Notes: generated from the letters alone by a model not told the origin. DNA of 64,000 nucleotides from an uncultured Acidobacteriia bacterium (GCA_903881085.1 CAIRSA010000558.1:31167-95166); one strand, 5' to 3'. Shown: positions 17,301-26,428, numbered from the stretch's first letter. Numbers and translations are program-made.

Positions 17301-19665
17301 CAGCGAATTCCTGCGGCTCTATCCCAACGCCAAGCTGTTCGTTGCCGGGCGGGATCATTTTGCCGCTGGCAACCGTCAGAAGGCGATGGCCCGCATTGCC
17401 AGCGGCAACTATGACGCAGTGATTGTCTCTCACCGTTCTTTCGAATTCTTGCCTGTGTCCGATGCCTTGTTCGGGCGATTCATGCAGGAGGAGATGGACA
17501 AGCTGGAGCAGGCTATCCTCGAAGCCAAGGCCGAGAAAGGCGACAACCGCCGCATCGTTAAAGAACTGGAAAAGGCCAAGAAGCGCTTCGCCACCAAGCT
17601 TAAGCAACGCGCCGACCGCGAGAGTAAGGACAACGCCATCAACTTCGAGGAACTTGGCGTTGACCAATTGTTCGTGGACGAGGCCGACCTTTATAAAAAC
17701 CTGTTCTACACCACAAAAATGAACCGCATCGCCGGCTTGCCGAACACCGATAGCAACCGCGCCTTCGACATGTACATGAAGACGCGCTATATCCGGCAGA
17801 TCAATGAAGGCCGCGGCGTGGTGTTCGCCACGGGGACACCGATATCGAACACCATGGCCGAGTTGTACACTATGCTTCGTTATCTCGGGCCCGACCTGTT
17901 GCGTGAGCGTGGAGTGGAACATTTCGACGCATGGGCCGCGAACTTCGCCGAAGCCGTGACCTCACTGGAACTCGCACCCGACGGCTCCGGCTACCGCATG
18001 CATACGCGATTTGCGAAGTTCATCAACCTGCCGGAATTGCTTTCCATGTTCCGCACTGTGGCCGATGTGCAGACCGCCGACATGTTGAAGTTGCCACGTC
18101 CCACCATTGAAGGCGGCAGGCCGCATGGCGTTGCCGCTCCCGGCTCCCCAGACCTGAAGGCTTTCGTTGAAACTTTGGTGAAGCGGTCGGAGAATCTTCG
18201 CAGTCAGCGCGTTGATCCGTCCGTGGACAACATGCTGAAGATCACGGGCGACGGGCGTAAGGCCGCCCTCGACATGCGCCTTGTCAATCCCTTCGCTGAC
18301 CCGCATGCCGAGTCCAAACTCTCCCGCGCCGTTTCGCGCATCCACAGCAACTGGGATGAAACCCGGGACGCACGTTCGACTCAGCTCGTATTCTGTGACC
18401 TTTCGACACCAAGCACCGACAAGTTCAACGTGTATCATGAGGTGCGTGATCGTTTATTGGAGCGCGGCATTCCGGACAATGAAATCGCATTCATCCATGA
18501 CGCCGATACGGACGCGGCTAAGAAGCTGCTGTTCGATTCGGTGAACGCCGGCCGGGTGCGCGTGCTGATTGGATCGACCGAGAAGATGGGCGCCGGGACC
18601 AACGTCCAACGCAAGCTCGTCGCGCTGCATCACCTCGATGCGCCGTGGAGGCCACGCGACATCGAGCAGCGCGAAGGGCGGATACTTCGGCAGGGAAACC
18701 TCAACCCCCAGGTGCGCATCTTCCGCTACGTTACCGAAGGCTCGTTTGACGCATATATGTGGCAGACGCTGGAGACCAAGGCGCGGTTCATTCAGCAGGT
18801 CATGAACGGAACCACATCGGTGCGTCAGGCCGAAGACATCGAAGGGGGCGCGTTAACATATGCCGAGATCAAGGCCATCGCTTCGGGCAATCCCGCCGTC
18901 ATGGAGAAGGTCAAGATCGATACTGAAATCCGCAAACTCGACCAGCTTCGCTCAGCGCACGTCAACCAGCAATATTCCATCAGGACGCAGCTTTCCGGCC
19001 TCCCCGGTCAGATACAGCACGCCAAAGATCGCTTGGCAAAGCTTACGACCGATATTGCCACGAGAGATGCTACTGCCGATGAGGAATTCTCAATGCGAGT
19101 CGGCAATAAGGTCTTCTCCGGCAAGGGCGCTCGCGAGGAAGCCGCCAAGGCGCTGACGCACGTTATCCTCTCATGGCGTGATGACTTGACCTTGCAGCCA
19201 CGCGCGGCCTTCCGCGGCTTTGAGATTCTCAGCCGCGGCAAAGGGAGATTGCGCTTCGGCGATAGCGCCGAAGACGACCGCATGCCTGAGCTATTCATTC
19301 GCGGCGCAGCCACCTACTCCGCGAATCTGAACCCCGAGAACCCCATTGGTACGGTGCAGAGCATCGAGCACGCCTTGCGTGCACTGGAGCGGCACGCGGA
19401 GAATGACCGCGAGCAGATAGAGCGGCTTGAGAAAGCGCTCGCTGATTATCAGGCGCAAGCCAACAAGCCCTATGAGCACGAAGCACGTCTCAAAGAGTTG
19501 CTGGTCAGGCAGGCCCAGCTCAACGCCGCGCTCGACCTCGACAAGGGCGAGCAGCAGGCCGCGATTGAGGAACCAAGCGACACCCCGGAAGTGCGCCCAT
19601 CCGCACCGGAAAGCTTCGTTGCTCGTGTTGTCGCTGAACGCTCGTCCGCCGCGCTTCGGCACTGA
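14389..19665 (+). CDS. Giant N6-adenine DNA methylase / SNF2-like helicase
   Basis: I chose ATG 14389 (GAGGAG 9 bp upstream), giving 1758 residues. Residues 21-25, QLDLF, match the beta sliding-clamp binding motif. The methylase part has motif I ILEPSMGVGHFF (about 264) and the NPPF-like NIPFGAY (about 331). The helicase part has HCVGAGKS (about 932), VDEAD (about 1096), ATGTPISN (about 1147) and QREGRILRQG (about 1427). Proteins of this plan are common on conjugative elements, and a similar fusion, DarB of phage P1, protects incoming DNA from restriction. That role is an inference here. Residues about 49-148 are low-complexity and overlap another candidate gene. The end is convergent with 19819-21453. 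Confidence 0.88.
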   Translation: MPSEFKNGRWQRKPIPDYTNQLDLFANIGSDSPEQSVADQTVTKEVVADAQKESIGTEDPKSLDQAPAPDGEGTAQEQPVTADTSRDRGADRGPPIRTVVSSEDGISQGLGDSDAGMGVPADRGPPAATVVHDIEPVPETIPSRDFRINEAHRIGQGSLREKAGDNIAAIRTLKQIEADNREATETERAQLARYTGWGALANAFRPYPPTELDQVANDLKELLTDEEYASARASTPNAHFTSPMVIAAMWDGMQRLGLQPGAQILEPSMGVGHFFGLMPQELAQDSRRTGVELDSLTARIAQKLYPDSTIFAKGFEDTPLPDNYFDAAIGNIPFGAYAVYDPAYKPVLTRAIHDYFTAKSLDKVRPGGVAALITSRYTMDKQDSTIRRYLADRANLVGAIRLPNTAFKANAGTEVTTDILFLQKRTPGTLPAGDPWCDLAPHETADEGQFFINEYFARNPHMMLGHMAHEGTMYRANDPTLVGELTPEILARAVATLPAGIMTNRQRTGIEHSTEPADVSGVKEGAYALRDGNLFIRNGAGFEPANLPATATSRVRGMMAVRDAVRAVFQTQLDDAPEERISEARKRLNEIYDDYVRRHGPLSSRENIKAFADDPDHPLLLSLENYDPEAKRATKTAIFERRTLERYKPVENVETAAEALTVSLNETGEIDWPRMEQLTGRTARQMQRELGSLAYRNPEGGSWETTDRYLSGDVRAKLRAAQSACELDPRYQRNIEALKAVQPADLEPGEIEARLGSSWIPTTDIRNFIAQTLEIPIHAVRVAHAGAIATWAVEVDSGSKWDVSNTTTHGTERFRASDLIDQALNGRTPTAYDEMEDGSRVINQRETIAAREKQQQLKDRFREWVWKDPERAARLAREYNDRFNNLRLRQFDGAHLTFPGMNREHLRTGDLDKHQKDAVWRILQGSSTLLAHCVGAGKSFEMAAAAMELRRMGLAKKPMIIVPNHLVEQMGSEFLRLYPNAKLFVAGRDHFAAGNRQKAMARIASGNYDAVIVSHRSFEFLPVSDALFGRFMQEEMDKLEQAILEAKAEKGDNRRIVKELEKAKKRFATKLKQRADRESKDNAINFEELGVDQLFVDEADLYKNLFYTTKMNRIAGLPNTDSNRAFDMYMKTRYIRQINEGRGVVFATGTPISNTMAELYTMLRYLGPDLLRERGVEHFDAWAANFAEAVTSLELAPDGSGYRMHTRFAKFINLPELLSMFRTVADVQTADMLKLPRPTIEGGRPHGVAAPGSPDLKAFVETLVKRSENLRSQRVDPSVDNMLKITGDGRKAALDMRLVNPFADPHAESKLSRAVSRIHSNWDETRDARSTQLVFCDLSTPSTDKFNVYHEVRDRLLERGIPDNEIAFIHDADTDAAKKLLFDSVNAGRVRVLIGSTEKMGAGTNVQRKLVALHHLDAPWRPRDIEQREGRILRQGNLNPQVRIFRYVTEGSFDAYMWQTLETKARFIQQVMNGTTSVRQAEDIEGGALTYAEIKAIASGNPAVMEKVKIDTEIRKLDQLRSAHVNQQYSIRTQLSGLPGQIQHAKDRLAKLTTDIATRDATADEEFSMRVGNKVFSGKGAREEAAKALTHVILSWRDDLTLQPRAAFRGFEILSRGKGRLRFGDSAEDDRMPELFIRGAATYSANLNPENPIGTVQSIEHALRALERHAENDREQIERLEKALADYQAQANKPYEHEARLKELLVRQAQLNAALDLDKGEQQAAIEEPSDTPEVRPSAPESFVARVVAERSSAALRH
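14534..14833 (+). CDS. Candidate small gene embedded out of frame in the methylase gene
   Basis: 99 residues in the +1 frame relative to the host gene. AAGGAGG lies 9 bp before its ATG. The N-terminal 75 residues look like a genuine soluble helical protein (GQKILNHWIKHRPQMVKELL, then ADLLYELLSVQKMEYHKAW and REWGFLP), and the tail is Ser/Pro-rich. By eye its third codon positions are rich in G and C, while the host frame across the same 300 bp is not and encodes low-complexity sequence. Either both frames are used, or the host protein's conserved part (from SRDFRINEAHRIG) follows this gene. Family not recognised. Confidence 0.5.
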   Translation: MHKKNPLGQKILNHWIKHRPQMVKELLKNNQLQQTLHETEERTADLLYELLSVQKMEYHKAWEIATREWGFLPTEDHPQQPSSTTSSPSPKQSPPATSE

Positions 19666-19738
19666 AGCTCATCTTATGTTAGAGTCCGTGAAGAGCGCCC
19701 GCTGTTTTGAACGAATTTAGCGCATTGACGGAATGCAA

Positions 19739-19823
19739 CCGTTCATAGAAGTGATTGAAACATATAGCTTTTCAAAAATGATATGAACCGGTTTTGGACG
19801 TTGCGTTCATAAAAAGGTTCATA
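19739..19823. repeat. GTTCATA repeats between convergent genes
   Basis: GTTCATA occurs at 19741, 19805 and 19817. TATGAAC (its reverse complement) is at 19782-19788, forming an inverted pair with 19805-19811. The spot lies between two gene ends. It may be a binding site or a weak bidirectional terminator structure. Confidence 0.3.
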
Positions 19824-21453
19824 ACTTCCCCTCTGTGCCTAGTTGCCAGCGCGCACCGCGTCGTTTTCCCTCAGGGTGGATTTTACCTTCAAGTCTCAGG
19901 TCCTGAAGCAATCCTAGAATCTGACGCCGGGAGAGCGCCGGCAAGACCTCTTCAAATTCCTTCATCGCAGCTCCCGCGTCGCGCCTTTCCTCAATGTGCT
20001 TCATGAGCAGTGCCTTGTTTGTCTCCCGATCCAGACCCTTCCGCCGAGTGTAGGCGCCATGCTGCCCGAGAAAAGAGTGGAATTTGCGCGAGAGAATGAA
20101 TCGCACCCCACGTCCACGACCGATCCGTTCGATGACGCCCTCGTCCAAAAGGTGGGGAACATTCTCTTTGAGATCCTCCGGCAGCGGCGCTTCACGCTGG
20201 ATTGCGTCCAATACAAGGATGTCCCTGGTTCCAAAAGTGGCCAAACGTTCAGAGCCTAGATTTTGCAGAAACCGAAGGAAAGCCGGATTCTGAATTTCCC
20301 CGCGAAGGGTCAACTCTACCTGGTAATCGTCCGTCCCCTTGAAGTCAGGTTTCGGCTTTCCTTCTTTGATTGACTCCTCAAACATACGGTTGGCGCCCTG
20401 GCCGGATCGCTCAACAAGCCCGCATTTCGCGCAGGCATCGGCGATCCGGCGATTCCGGGGAAATTGTCGCCAGAGCAGGTTCTCGGCATTGATGCCTGGC
20501 GGGAACCCACCGGGACTAACGATCTCCAGCCGCCTTGGAAACTGGCGAACGAAAATGGAACCCGCCATGCGGTAATCCCGATGCGCCAGTGCATTGAGAA
20601 CGGCTTCTCGCACCACGGCTTCGTTGAAGGCGGGGATGTCGCCCACAAAAAAACCTTCCCGGTAATGGAGTACCTCATTGCGAAGATTGATCGTGTTCCA
20701 CAATTCGTCCACGTACCCCAGGAACCCGGAACGGAATTCGAGACGCTGTTGAAAGGGGATGGACGCCTCGCTGCTCCGATACTCGAAGATTAATTCCGCC
20801 TGAGCGAGACGTCTGCCCAGCGCTCTGCGCGTTCCAAGCAGGACAAGTGCGGCGTACGAGACTTTGTCACCCGCCAGCAGCTCTGCGTCTTCTAACAATT
20901 GCCGCGGCGTCAGGCTCGCCAACGCAGCATTGCCCGATTTACGCATCCACATTTCCCGGAAACGCTCAACCAGCGCAGGATCCAGATCGCCGATGTCAGA
21001 ATCTGGATGAAGTTCCGCGGAGTAGTCCGGCCCGGATTCCTGGAAAATTCTCCGCAGCCGATCCGGAGAAAGCGGCCGCAACTCGTCACCGGCACGCGAC
21101 CAATACACGCCCTCACAAGGGATGGGCACTCCTACCGGGCGGGACGGAACATGGAACACCAGTACACGGCCATTGGCGTGATGGATTTCCTCGGACGTGA
21201 TTTGAATCCCAAGCCGATTGATCAGGCCGGCAACCGTTCTACCTGGTTCCTGAAATGCGGCGGAGCCGACAACCTGCCGAGGCCGCTTGTCGGAGACGCC
21301 GAGAATAATCTTGCCACCGCCTTCGTTGGCCAGTGCGGCGCAATACTTTGCCAACGTCTCAAAGTGAAAGTTCGATTTGGCTTCCTTGAACTCCATCCGC
21401 TCCGCTTCTGGTTCGGAGAGCCAGAAATCGAGTTCTTCCAACGTCGCGCTCAT
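19819..21453 (-). CDS. AlbA_2/Schlafen-like ATP-binding regulatory protein
   Basis: ATG 21453 gives 544 residues; a GTG at 21471 is also possible. The N-terminal part is the AlbA_2 (divergent AAA-4, Schlafen-like) domain: ERMEFKEAKSNF, then LAKYCAALANEGGGKIILGV. The middle region contains the HATPase_c_4-type segment VVREAVLNALAHRDYRMAGS followed by LEIVSPGGFPPGIN and RNRRIADACAKCGLVERSGQG. The C-terminal 130 residues look like winged helices (LLDEGVIERIGRGRGVRF, LSRRQILGLLQDLRLEGKI). Such proteins are often called transcriptional regulators or defence-associated; the substrate is unknown. It is convergent with the methylase/helicase gene. Confidence 0.85.
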   Translation of the reverse strand: MSATLEELDFWLSEPEAERMEFKEAKSNFHFETLAKYCAALANEGGGKIILGVSDKRPRQVVGSAAFQEPGRTVAGLINRLGIQITSEEIHHANGRVLVFHVPSRPVGVPIPCEGVYWSRAGDELRPLSPDRLRRIFQESGPDYSAELHPDSDIGDLDPALVERFREMWMRKSGNAALASLTPRQLLEDAELLAGDKVSYAALVLLGTRRALGRRLAQAELIFEYRSSEASIPFQQRLEFRSGFLGYVDELWNTINLRNEVLHYREGFFVGDIPAFNEAVVREAVLNALAHRDYRMAGSIFVRQFPRRLEIVSPGGFPPGINAENLLWRQFPRNRRIADACAKCGLVERSGQGANRMFEESIKEGKPKPDFKGTDDYQVELTLRGEIQNPAFLRFLQNLGSERLATFGTRDILVLDAIQREAPLPEDLKENVPHLLDEGVIERIGRGRGVRFILSRKFHSFLGQHGAYTRRKGLDRETNKALLMKHIEERRDAGAAMKEFEEVLPALSRRQILGLLQDLRLEGKIHPEGKRRGARWQLGTEGKL

Positions 21454-21858
21454 GCGGGCGCCACCCCGCACAATTCATCTTGCATGATCTTTAGGTTTCC
21501 ATTCGGGGCAGTTGGCAAGATCTTCGGGCTTGGCCGTAATTTGGTTGTGGTCGCTAAGAGTCATTGAGAATTGGGCCGAAAGCTCATGATATTACGTTGG
21601 GGAGGCGGGTGTCGAAGACACGCTATACAGAGGCCCTGGCCCAGCGAATTTGATGCCCGTTTGTTCCCACTCTGCCTGCGGTTTCTCATAACCTGCCGCG
21701 ATCCCTGGCCGTACCGCGAATCCCGTCAACGTCCTGCCCGCTCCATTCGCTTCGCTCCCGTGTTGTCCGTTCCCCTCCGGTGACGGGCTCCGCTATTGGT
21801 CCGGCCTTTCCATGTTCGCGTCATGAGAAACCCCGACGCAGAAACAGGAGAACAGACC
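21454..21858. other. Gene-free stretch between divergently placed genes
   Basis: This interval separates a minus-strand gene start from the plus-strand ardC start and should contain both promoters. I see GC-rich imperfect palindromes around 21735-21800 but no convincing -35/-10 pair and no gene. Confidence 0.4.
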
Positions 21859-22761
21859 ATGAAGAATATCGAACGGCAAGACGTTTACACTCGCATCACC
21901 GGACAAATTATCCAATCACTCGAACAAGGCATTCGCCCCTGGGTCAAACCCTGGAATATTGATAACACCACCGGAAGAATTGTTCGGCCCATGCGCCATA
22001 ATGGCCAAGCCTACTCTGGCATCAACGTGCTGATGCTCTGGAGTGCGGCAGTCGAACAAGGCTTCACCTGCCCCGTCTGGATGACGTTCCAGCAGGCCAT
22101 CGAAATGAAGGCGAACGTCCGCAAAGGACAAAAGGGTTCGCTCGTCGTATATGCGAACAAACTGACCCGCACCGAGGACGACGGTGAAGGAAACGAAGTT
22201 GAGCGTGAGATCCCCTTTATGAAGGGCTATACCGTTTTCAACGCGGAGCAGATCGAAGGTTTGCCTGCGACGTACTACACGAAGCCCGAGCCGATATTGA
22301 CAGGCCCTTCACGCATCGACCATGCCGAAGCGTTCTTCGCCAACACCAAAGCGGACATCCGCATCCGGGGAGGACGTGCCTACTACGCGATTGATGATGA
22401 CTTCATCGCCATGCCGCCGATTGAGAGCTTCCGCGACGCCGAGTCATTCTATTCCACCTTAGCTCATGAGTCTGTTCATTGGACACGGAATTGCAAACGA
22501 CTAGATCGAGATTTCGGACGCAAGGCCTGGGGCGACCAGGGCTACGCCCGCGAGGAACTCGTGGCTGAACTCGGTGCTGCTTTCCTTTGTGCGGACCTTG
22601 AACTTACGCCTGAAGTGCGTGATGATCATGCGGCCTACTTGGCCTCATGGCTTACCGTTCTCAAGAATGACAATCGCGCGATTTTCCAAGCCGCATCACA
22701 CGCTCAGCGCGCCGTTGAATTCCTCCACGGACTCCAGAAGCCCAAAGCCGACGCTGCCTGA
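21859..22761 (+). CDS. ardC: ArdC family antirestriction protein
   Basis: ATG 21859 follows CAGGAG by 8 bp and gives 300 residues. The N-terminal ssDNA-binding domain (ArdC-N) has DVYTRITGQIIQSLEQG, IRPWVKPW, and GQAYSGINVLMLW. The C-terminal zincin-like metallopeptidase domain has HESVH (HExxH) followed by a conserved EELVAELGAAFLCADL, which supplies the glutamate third ligand. ArdC of plasmid pSa binds single-stranded DNA and protects the transferred strand from restriction in the recipient. The location beside the MobF operon fits this job. It is convergent with the small genes ending at 22771. Confidence 0.93.
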   Translation: MKNIERQDVYTRITGQIIQSLEQGIRPWVKPWNIDNTTGRIVRPMRHNGQAYSGINVLMLWSAAVEQGFTCPVWMTFQQAIEMKANVRKGQKGSLVVYANKLTRTEDDGEGNEVEREIPFMKGYTVFNAEQIEGLPATYYTKPEPILTGPSRIDHAEAFFANTKADIRIRGGRAYYAIDDDFIAMPPIESFRDAESFYSTLAHESVHWTRNCKRLDRDFGRKAWGDQGYAREELVAELGAAFLCADLELTPEVRDDHAAYLASWLTVLKNDNRAIFQAASHAQRAVEFLHGLQKPKADAA

Positions 22762-22770
22762 GGCTACCCC

Positions 22771-23010
22771 TTAACGTTCGGTCTGCGTTTGCTCTCTTTC
22801 TTCTCGCTCCCGTTCAATGTGATCCCGCCAAATCGTTTCACCAATGCCGGTTGCAACACCGAAGGCGGCGATCGCGGCCCACCGCGCTGACGGGTCCTTC
22901 ATCTTGTCCGTCGCCAACAGGCCCGTTATCATTCCAGCCATGTGAATCATCACGCCCATGGACACTTGCGAGTGCGCGAACGCGTGCCGGTGATTGACGC
23001 GACTGGTCAT
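22771..23010 (-). CDS. Small membrane protein in the relaxase operon
   Basis: 79 residues from ATG 23010. There are two hydrophobic helices (SMGVMIHMAGMITGLLAT and ARWAAIAAFGVATGIGETI) and a charged C-terminus rich in Glu/Arg (REREEREQ). The start overlaps or adjoins the end of the gene at 23012, so it is the last gene of the minus-strand operon. Family and function are not recognised; a mating-related membrane role is only suggested by position. Confidence 0.6.
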   Translation of the reverse strand: MTSRVNHRHAFAHSQVSMGVMIHMAGMITGLLATDKMKDPSARWAAIAAFGVATGIGETIWRDHIEREREEREQTQTER

Positions 23011-23011
23011 G

Positions 23012-23242
23012 TCATTTCTCTCTCGGTTTAGATTGTAGGGAAGCGACCGAGCCCTTGCCACGTTTCGGTTTTCGCGAGCCATTGAATTTCACGATGATTT
23101 TGGCCGTAGCCGCGATCTGACGAATCTGCTCCATCGCCTCGTCCCTACGCTTCTCGGCGCGAGCTTGCAACAAGCCTTGTGCCGCCGAAATTAGTTGGGT
23201 TAGCTCTTGTTCGTTCAGGTTTTCCAGTGTGTCGGTACTCAT
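23012..23242 (-). CDS. Small basic protein, possibly nucleoid/accessory type
   Basis: 76 residues starting at ATG 23242, which overlaps the previous stop (ATGA). The N-terminal half is a helical segment (LNEQELTQLISAAQGLL, AEKRRDEAMEQIRQIAA). The C-terminal tail is basic (GSRKPKRGKG), a plan loosely like short H-NS-type or relaxosome accessory proteins. No firm family assignment. It is in the MobF operon. Confidence 0.6.
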   Translation of the reverse strand: MSTDTLENLNEQELTQLISAAQGLLQARAEKRRDEAMEQIRQIAATAKIIVKFNGSRKPKRGKGSVASLQSKPREK

Positions 23243-23634
23243 TCGTCATCCTCCTTGTTTAGGGTTAACTCAATCAGATCAATATGTGAGGCCTCCTCAG
23301 GTTTCAGCTCATCCTCGGCAACTGTCCCTTCCTGCACGAATCTCGCACGGTGCCGCCGCAACTTTTCGTATAACGGCAGCAGCCTCCTGCCCTCGACCAG
23401 CACAGTATCCAAGCCAAAAATCAACTTGAGCTGGTCGGCGGGCAGGTACTCAATTTTGACGAGATAGCTATAGCTCAGCGCGCACCGTGAGCCATTGCTG
23501 AATCGCACATCGAGCATGAGATCGTCCTGGGTCTGCTTGCGTCCCGTGGCATAGGCCTCGCGCACCGTGTCTTCCTGTTCAGAATTTCCTGGCGCTGCGC
23601 TACCTCGCCGTGGTCCATCATAAGCTCCGGCCAT
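23239..23634 (-). CDS. Conserved-looking protein following the relaxase
   Basis: ATG 23634 has AAGGAG 8 bp upstream and overlaps the end of the relaxase gene by 17 bp, which implies translational coupling. 131 residues: a flexible N-terminus, then a beta-rich core (LMLDVRFSNGSRCALSYSYL, KIEYLPADQLKLIFG, TVLVEGRRLLPLYEKLRRHR) and an acidic tail. I do not recognise the family. Its position suggests an accessory role in DNA processing. Confidence 0.65.
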   Translation of the reverse strand: MAGAYDGPRRGSAAPGNSEQEDTVREAYATGRKQTQDDLMLDVRFSNGSRCALSYSYLVKIEYLPADQLKLIFGLDTVLVEGRRLLPLYEKLRRHRARFVQEGTVAEDELKPEEASHIDLIELTLNKEDDE

Positions 23635-26428
23635 AGTCCATCTCCTTTCTGAATCTTGGTGGCACGATATCCCGGCCCCGTTCTCTGAGGACCTGATAGT
23701 TCTCGCGAAGACGCTGCACACGCAACATCTCGTGCAATTTACTGAAGCGTTTAGCATGCGTTTTGTGGGTATGTCCCTTGAGCAGCTCCGTGGCCGACAG
23801 TCGCTCGCTGCTTGCCCGCACTGCATCGATCATGGCTTGCTTGTCGTCAGTGTAGAGCTTCACCGATTCGCGGCCGCGCGAAACGGAAACATAGACCTGC
23901 GCGCGATTGACCGCCGCGAACGAGTCCTGCCCCATCGCCACAAAAACCTTGTCCACCGTTTTTCCCTGAGAAGCATGGCTCGTACTGGTGTACCCATAGT
24001 TGAGGTGGCCGTAATCCTTGGACACCACGAATCCGTTCGTGAGCCGTATGTCACCGTCATCGGTGAATCCGGCCACCCTATACACCGCGCCATTGTTGAG
24101 GCGGGCTTTGGCCTGCTTGCCCGTCCGAGTTGTTTCCTTGGTGTAGCCGTTTTGGGTGATGCGCACGAGGTCACCTGCGGCCAGCTCTAACGCTGCCTGC
24201 CGGTAAACCTGGAACCGCTCCGCATCCGCGAGCGTGAGTGTCGCCTGCGTTCCACTGGCACGCTTCACTCTCACGACGTCCCCTTCGTGCCCGAGAACGT
24301 CCACTTTTTCGCCGCGTTTGATGCCTTTCACATTTTGATGGAACTGCACTACCAGACCGGGCTGATACAGTGAAGCATCCTTGCGTTGAGCCGTTGTCCA
24401 GTTTGCATTTTCGAGCGCAGTAAACTCGCATTCCGATGCAGCCAATCGACCCTGTTCTTTCAGCTCGGCCCGAATGAATCCAGTTATCTGGTCGCCTTCC
24501 GCATGTGTCGGCGCCACTACAATTGCACTTTTCGCCGAGCCATCGCTCTTCCGCTCCGATACAGCCTCTAGATAATCGTGCGCCATTTGCCTGTAAAGCT
24601 CATCGCCACTCATTTCGACAATGGCCCCCATGCTGTCGAGTGCGGCAATTCCTAGCGCGAGCTTGGTCGTACGCTTGCCATCTTTCACAGCAGGCGCGTC
24701 CCCCTGACTAATGGCTTGGACCGCATCGCGGTAGGCGGCGTTCGTTTGACGCCGTACCTCTTTCAACTCGGCGAACGATAGACCGGATTCTTCTTCGATG
24801 ATGCGAAGCGCATCGCCACGTGCGACCGACGCATGCTGATTTTTATCGCCCGCTAGTATCACCCGGCAGTTCTGTTCTTTCGCAAGTGCAAAGAGCCGTA
24901 GCGTGTCTTTCACTGAAAGAAGCCCGGCCTCGTCAATCCATAGCACCTGGCCGCTGACTCTCTCGCGCATTCTATCGTCAGAAAGTAGCCTCTCAACCGT
25001 GTCGGCATTGGCGAAGCCCTCTTCGCGCAGCACACCCCGCGAAGCTTCCGCCGAAGGCGCGAAGGTGAACACTTCGCGGCCACTCCCTTGAATCGCAGCA
25101 ATGGTTGCCTGCATCATGCGCGTCTTACCCGTACCAGCACCGCCGCGCAGGCCGATGACCCGATCGCGAGAGAGGAGAATCTTCTCCGCTGCCGCGTGTT
25201 GCTCGCGGCTGAGTCCTACATCGAGGGCCAGGTTTGGACCTGCCAGCTTTTTGCAGGTGCCCCTGCCCTCACGCACAAAATCGACCATTTCCATTTCCTG
25301 GCGGTATACCTGTTTCGTTGTTGCGTAACTCACTCCGCCGTTCTCTTTCAAGATCACGTCGCCGCGTTGCGATTCGTGGTGAACGTCTTCCACTGAAACC
25401 GTGCCAACGCCGTGCATCAATGCCTCAGCCAGGAGTTGCTTTTCGCGGACGACCGATTCACGCTCGAAGCATTGCTCCGTCGCGTGATCGAGCGCTTGTA
25501 TGGCGGTGACCGCATCGCCTTTCTCGTACCCTTGCGCGGCGCGTAGCGACTGCCGATCCTCTGCCGTCAACCGCTCTTGCCACTGCGCGCGAAGGTCACC
25601 GATGCTGAGGTCCGCATTCTTCGCCTTACGCGTTTGACGACCCAGCTCACTCTTGCGCTTGGGATCGGTGATTTGACGGCGCGCGGCCTCCTCTTCAATG
25701 ACCTGAGACCGGCGTGAGAACTTTTCAGTTAGACTGTCCTCGATGCCTCTCAAGCAGAAGCTCTTGCCGTCGCGTTCGACCGCGTAACCAAGCTCTGATA
25801 ACTTCATGCCCAATCGTGCATGAAACGCAGCTTGGTAATAGGTGGCATCCCGCTTGATGGCGCTGAACTCGCCGGCCTTCCAGCAGCCCTCATCGGCGTC
25901 ATAACTTAGGTTCATTGCAACGGCATGTATGTGGAGTTGTGGATCTGGAACTCCGTCAGCAAGAGGCCGGGTTGTACGGTGTACGAACTCCGCCCAAACC
26001 ATGTTGCCGGTCACGCGATCATGGGACTGTCCACGCTTCCTTACGCGCACGGCCATTGACTGCTCAACCTCGGCCATCGTCTCGCGCACGGACGTCTGAA
26101 AGGCTTCCAGGATACGTGCGTCGCCGCCCAGTTCGAATGCGAGCGTAACTGACTTCGGAGCATCCCAGGTGAAGTCATACGTAACTCTTCGATTTGCTTT
26201 CATCCTGGCGCTAAGTTGCTCGCCGGTGAAGGGGTGCTGGTTGTCGCATAACCGGTCGAAGCAATCCCGGTCCACCGGTCCTTCAAGCCCCAGCGCCGCA
26301 GCCCCCAGACCATGCCACAGACCGGTGATCTGCTGGCCGTCCTTCATGTAGTAATTTGCCTGCGCCAGCTCCTGCTTGAAGTAGTCCTTGGCTGCCTGGC
26401 TGTTCGAGGTGTGGTTGATGAATAACAT
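23618..26428 (-). CDS. trwC: MobF family conjugative relaxase-helicase (TrwC/TraI-like)
   Basis: I chose ATG 26428 (MLFINHTSNS) because TrwC relatives start near this point; 936 residues. Candidate nicking tyrosines are Y16 and Y26-Y27 (AQANYYMKDGQ). The metal-binding histidine motif is PQLHIHAVAMN at about 160-172. The SF1 helicase domain has GGAGTGKT (about 427-434), VLWIDEAG, and a C-terminal GYTSTSHASQGKT and YVSVSRGRE. The enzyme nicks oriT, stays covalently bound to the strand and unwinds it during conjugation. The length is close to TrwC (966). The oriT itself should lie close by, most likely in 26430-26650, but I found no convincing inverted repeat or nic sequence there. Confidence 0.95.
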   Translation of the reverse strand: MLFINHTSNSQAAKDYFKQELAQANYYMKDGQQITGLWHGLGAAALGLEGPVDRDCFDRLCDNQHPFTGEQLSARMKANRRVTYDFTWDAPKSVTLAFELGGDARILEAFQTSVRETMAEVEQSMAVRVRKRGQSHDRVTGNMVWAEFVHRTTRPLADGVPDPQLHIHAVAMNLSYDADEGCWKAGEFSAIKRDATYYQAAFHARLGMKLSELGYAVERDGKSFCLRGIEDSLTEKFSRRSQVIEEEAARRQITDPKRKSELGRQTRKAKNADLSIGDLRAQWQERLTAEDRQSLRAAQGYEKGDAVTAIQALDHATEQCFERESVVREKQLLAEALMHGVGTVSVEDVHHESQRGDVILKENGGVSYATTKQVYRQEMEMVDFVREGRGTCKKLAGPNLALDVGLSREQHAAAEKILLSRDRVIGLRGGAGTGKTRMMQATIAAIQGSGREVFTFAPSAEASRGVLREEGFANADTVERLLSDDRMRERVSGQVLWIDEAGLLSVKDTLRLFALAKEQNCRVILAGDKNQHASVARGDALRIIEEESGLSFAELKEVRRQTNAAYRDAVQAISQGDAPAVKDGKRTTKLALGIAALDSMGAIVEMSGDELYRQMAHDYLEAVSERKSDGSAKSAIVVAPTHAEGDQITGFIRAELKEQGRLAASECEFTALENANWTTAQRKDASLYQPGLVVQFHQNVKGIKRGEKVDVLGHEGDVVRVKRASGTQATLTLADAERFQVYRQAALELAAGDLVRITQNGYTKETTRTGKQAKARLNNGAVYRVAGFTDDGDIRLTNGFVVSKDYGHLNYGYTSTSHASQGKTVDKVFVAMGQDSFAAVNRAQVYVSVSRGRESVKLYTDDKQAMIDAVRASSERLSATELLKGHTHKTHAKRFSKLHEMLRVQRLRENYQVLRERGRDIVPPRFRKEMDYGRSL

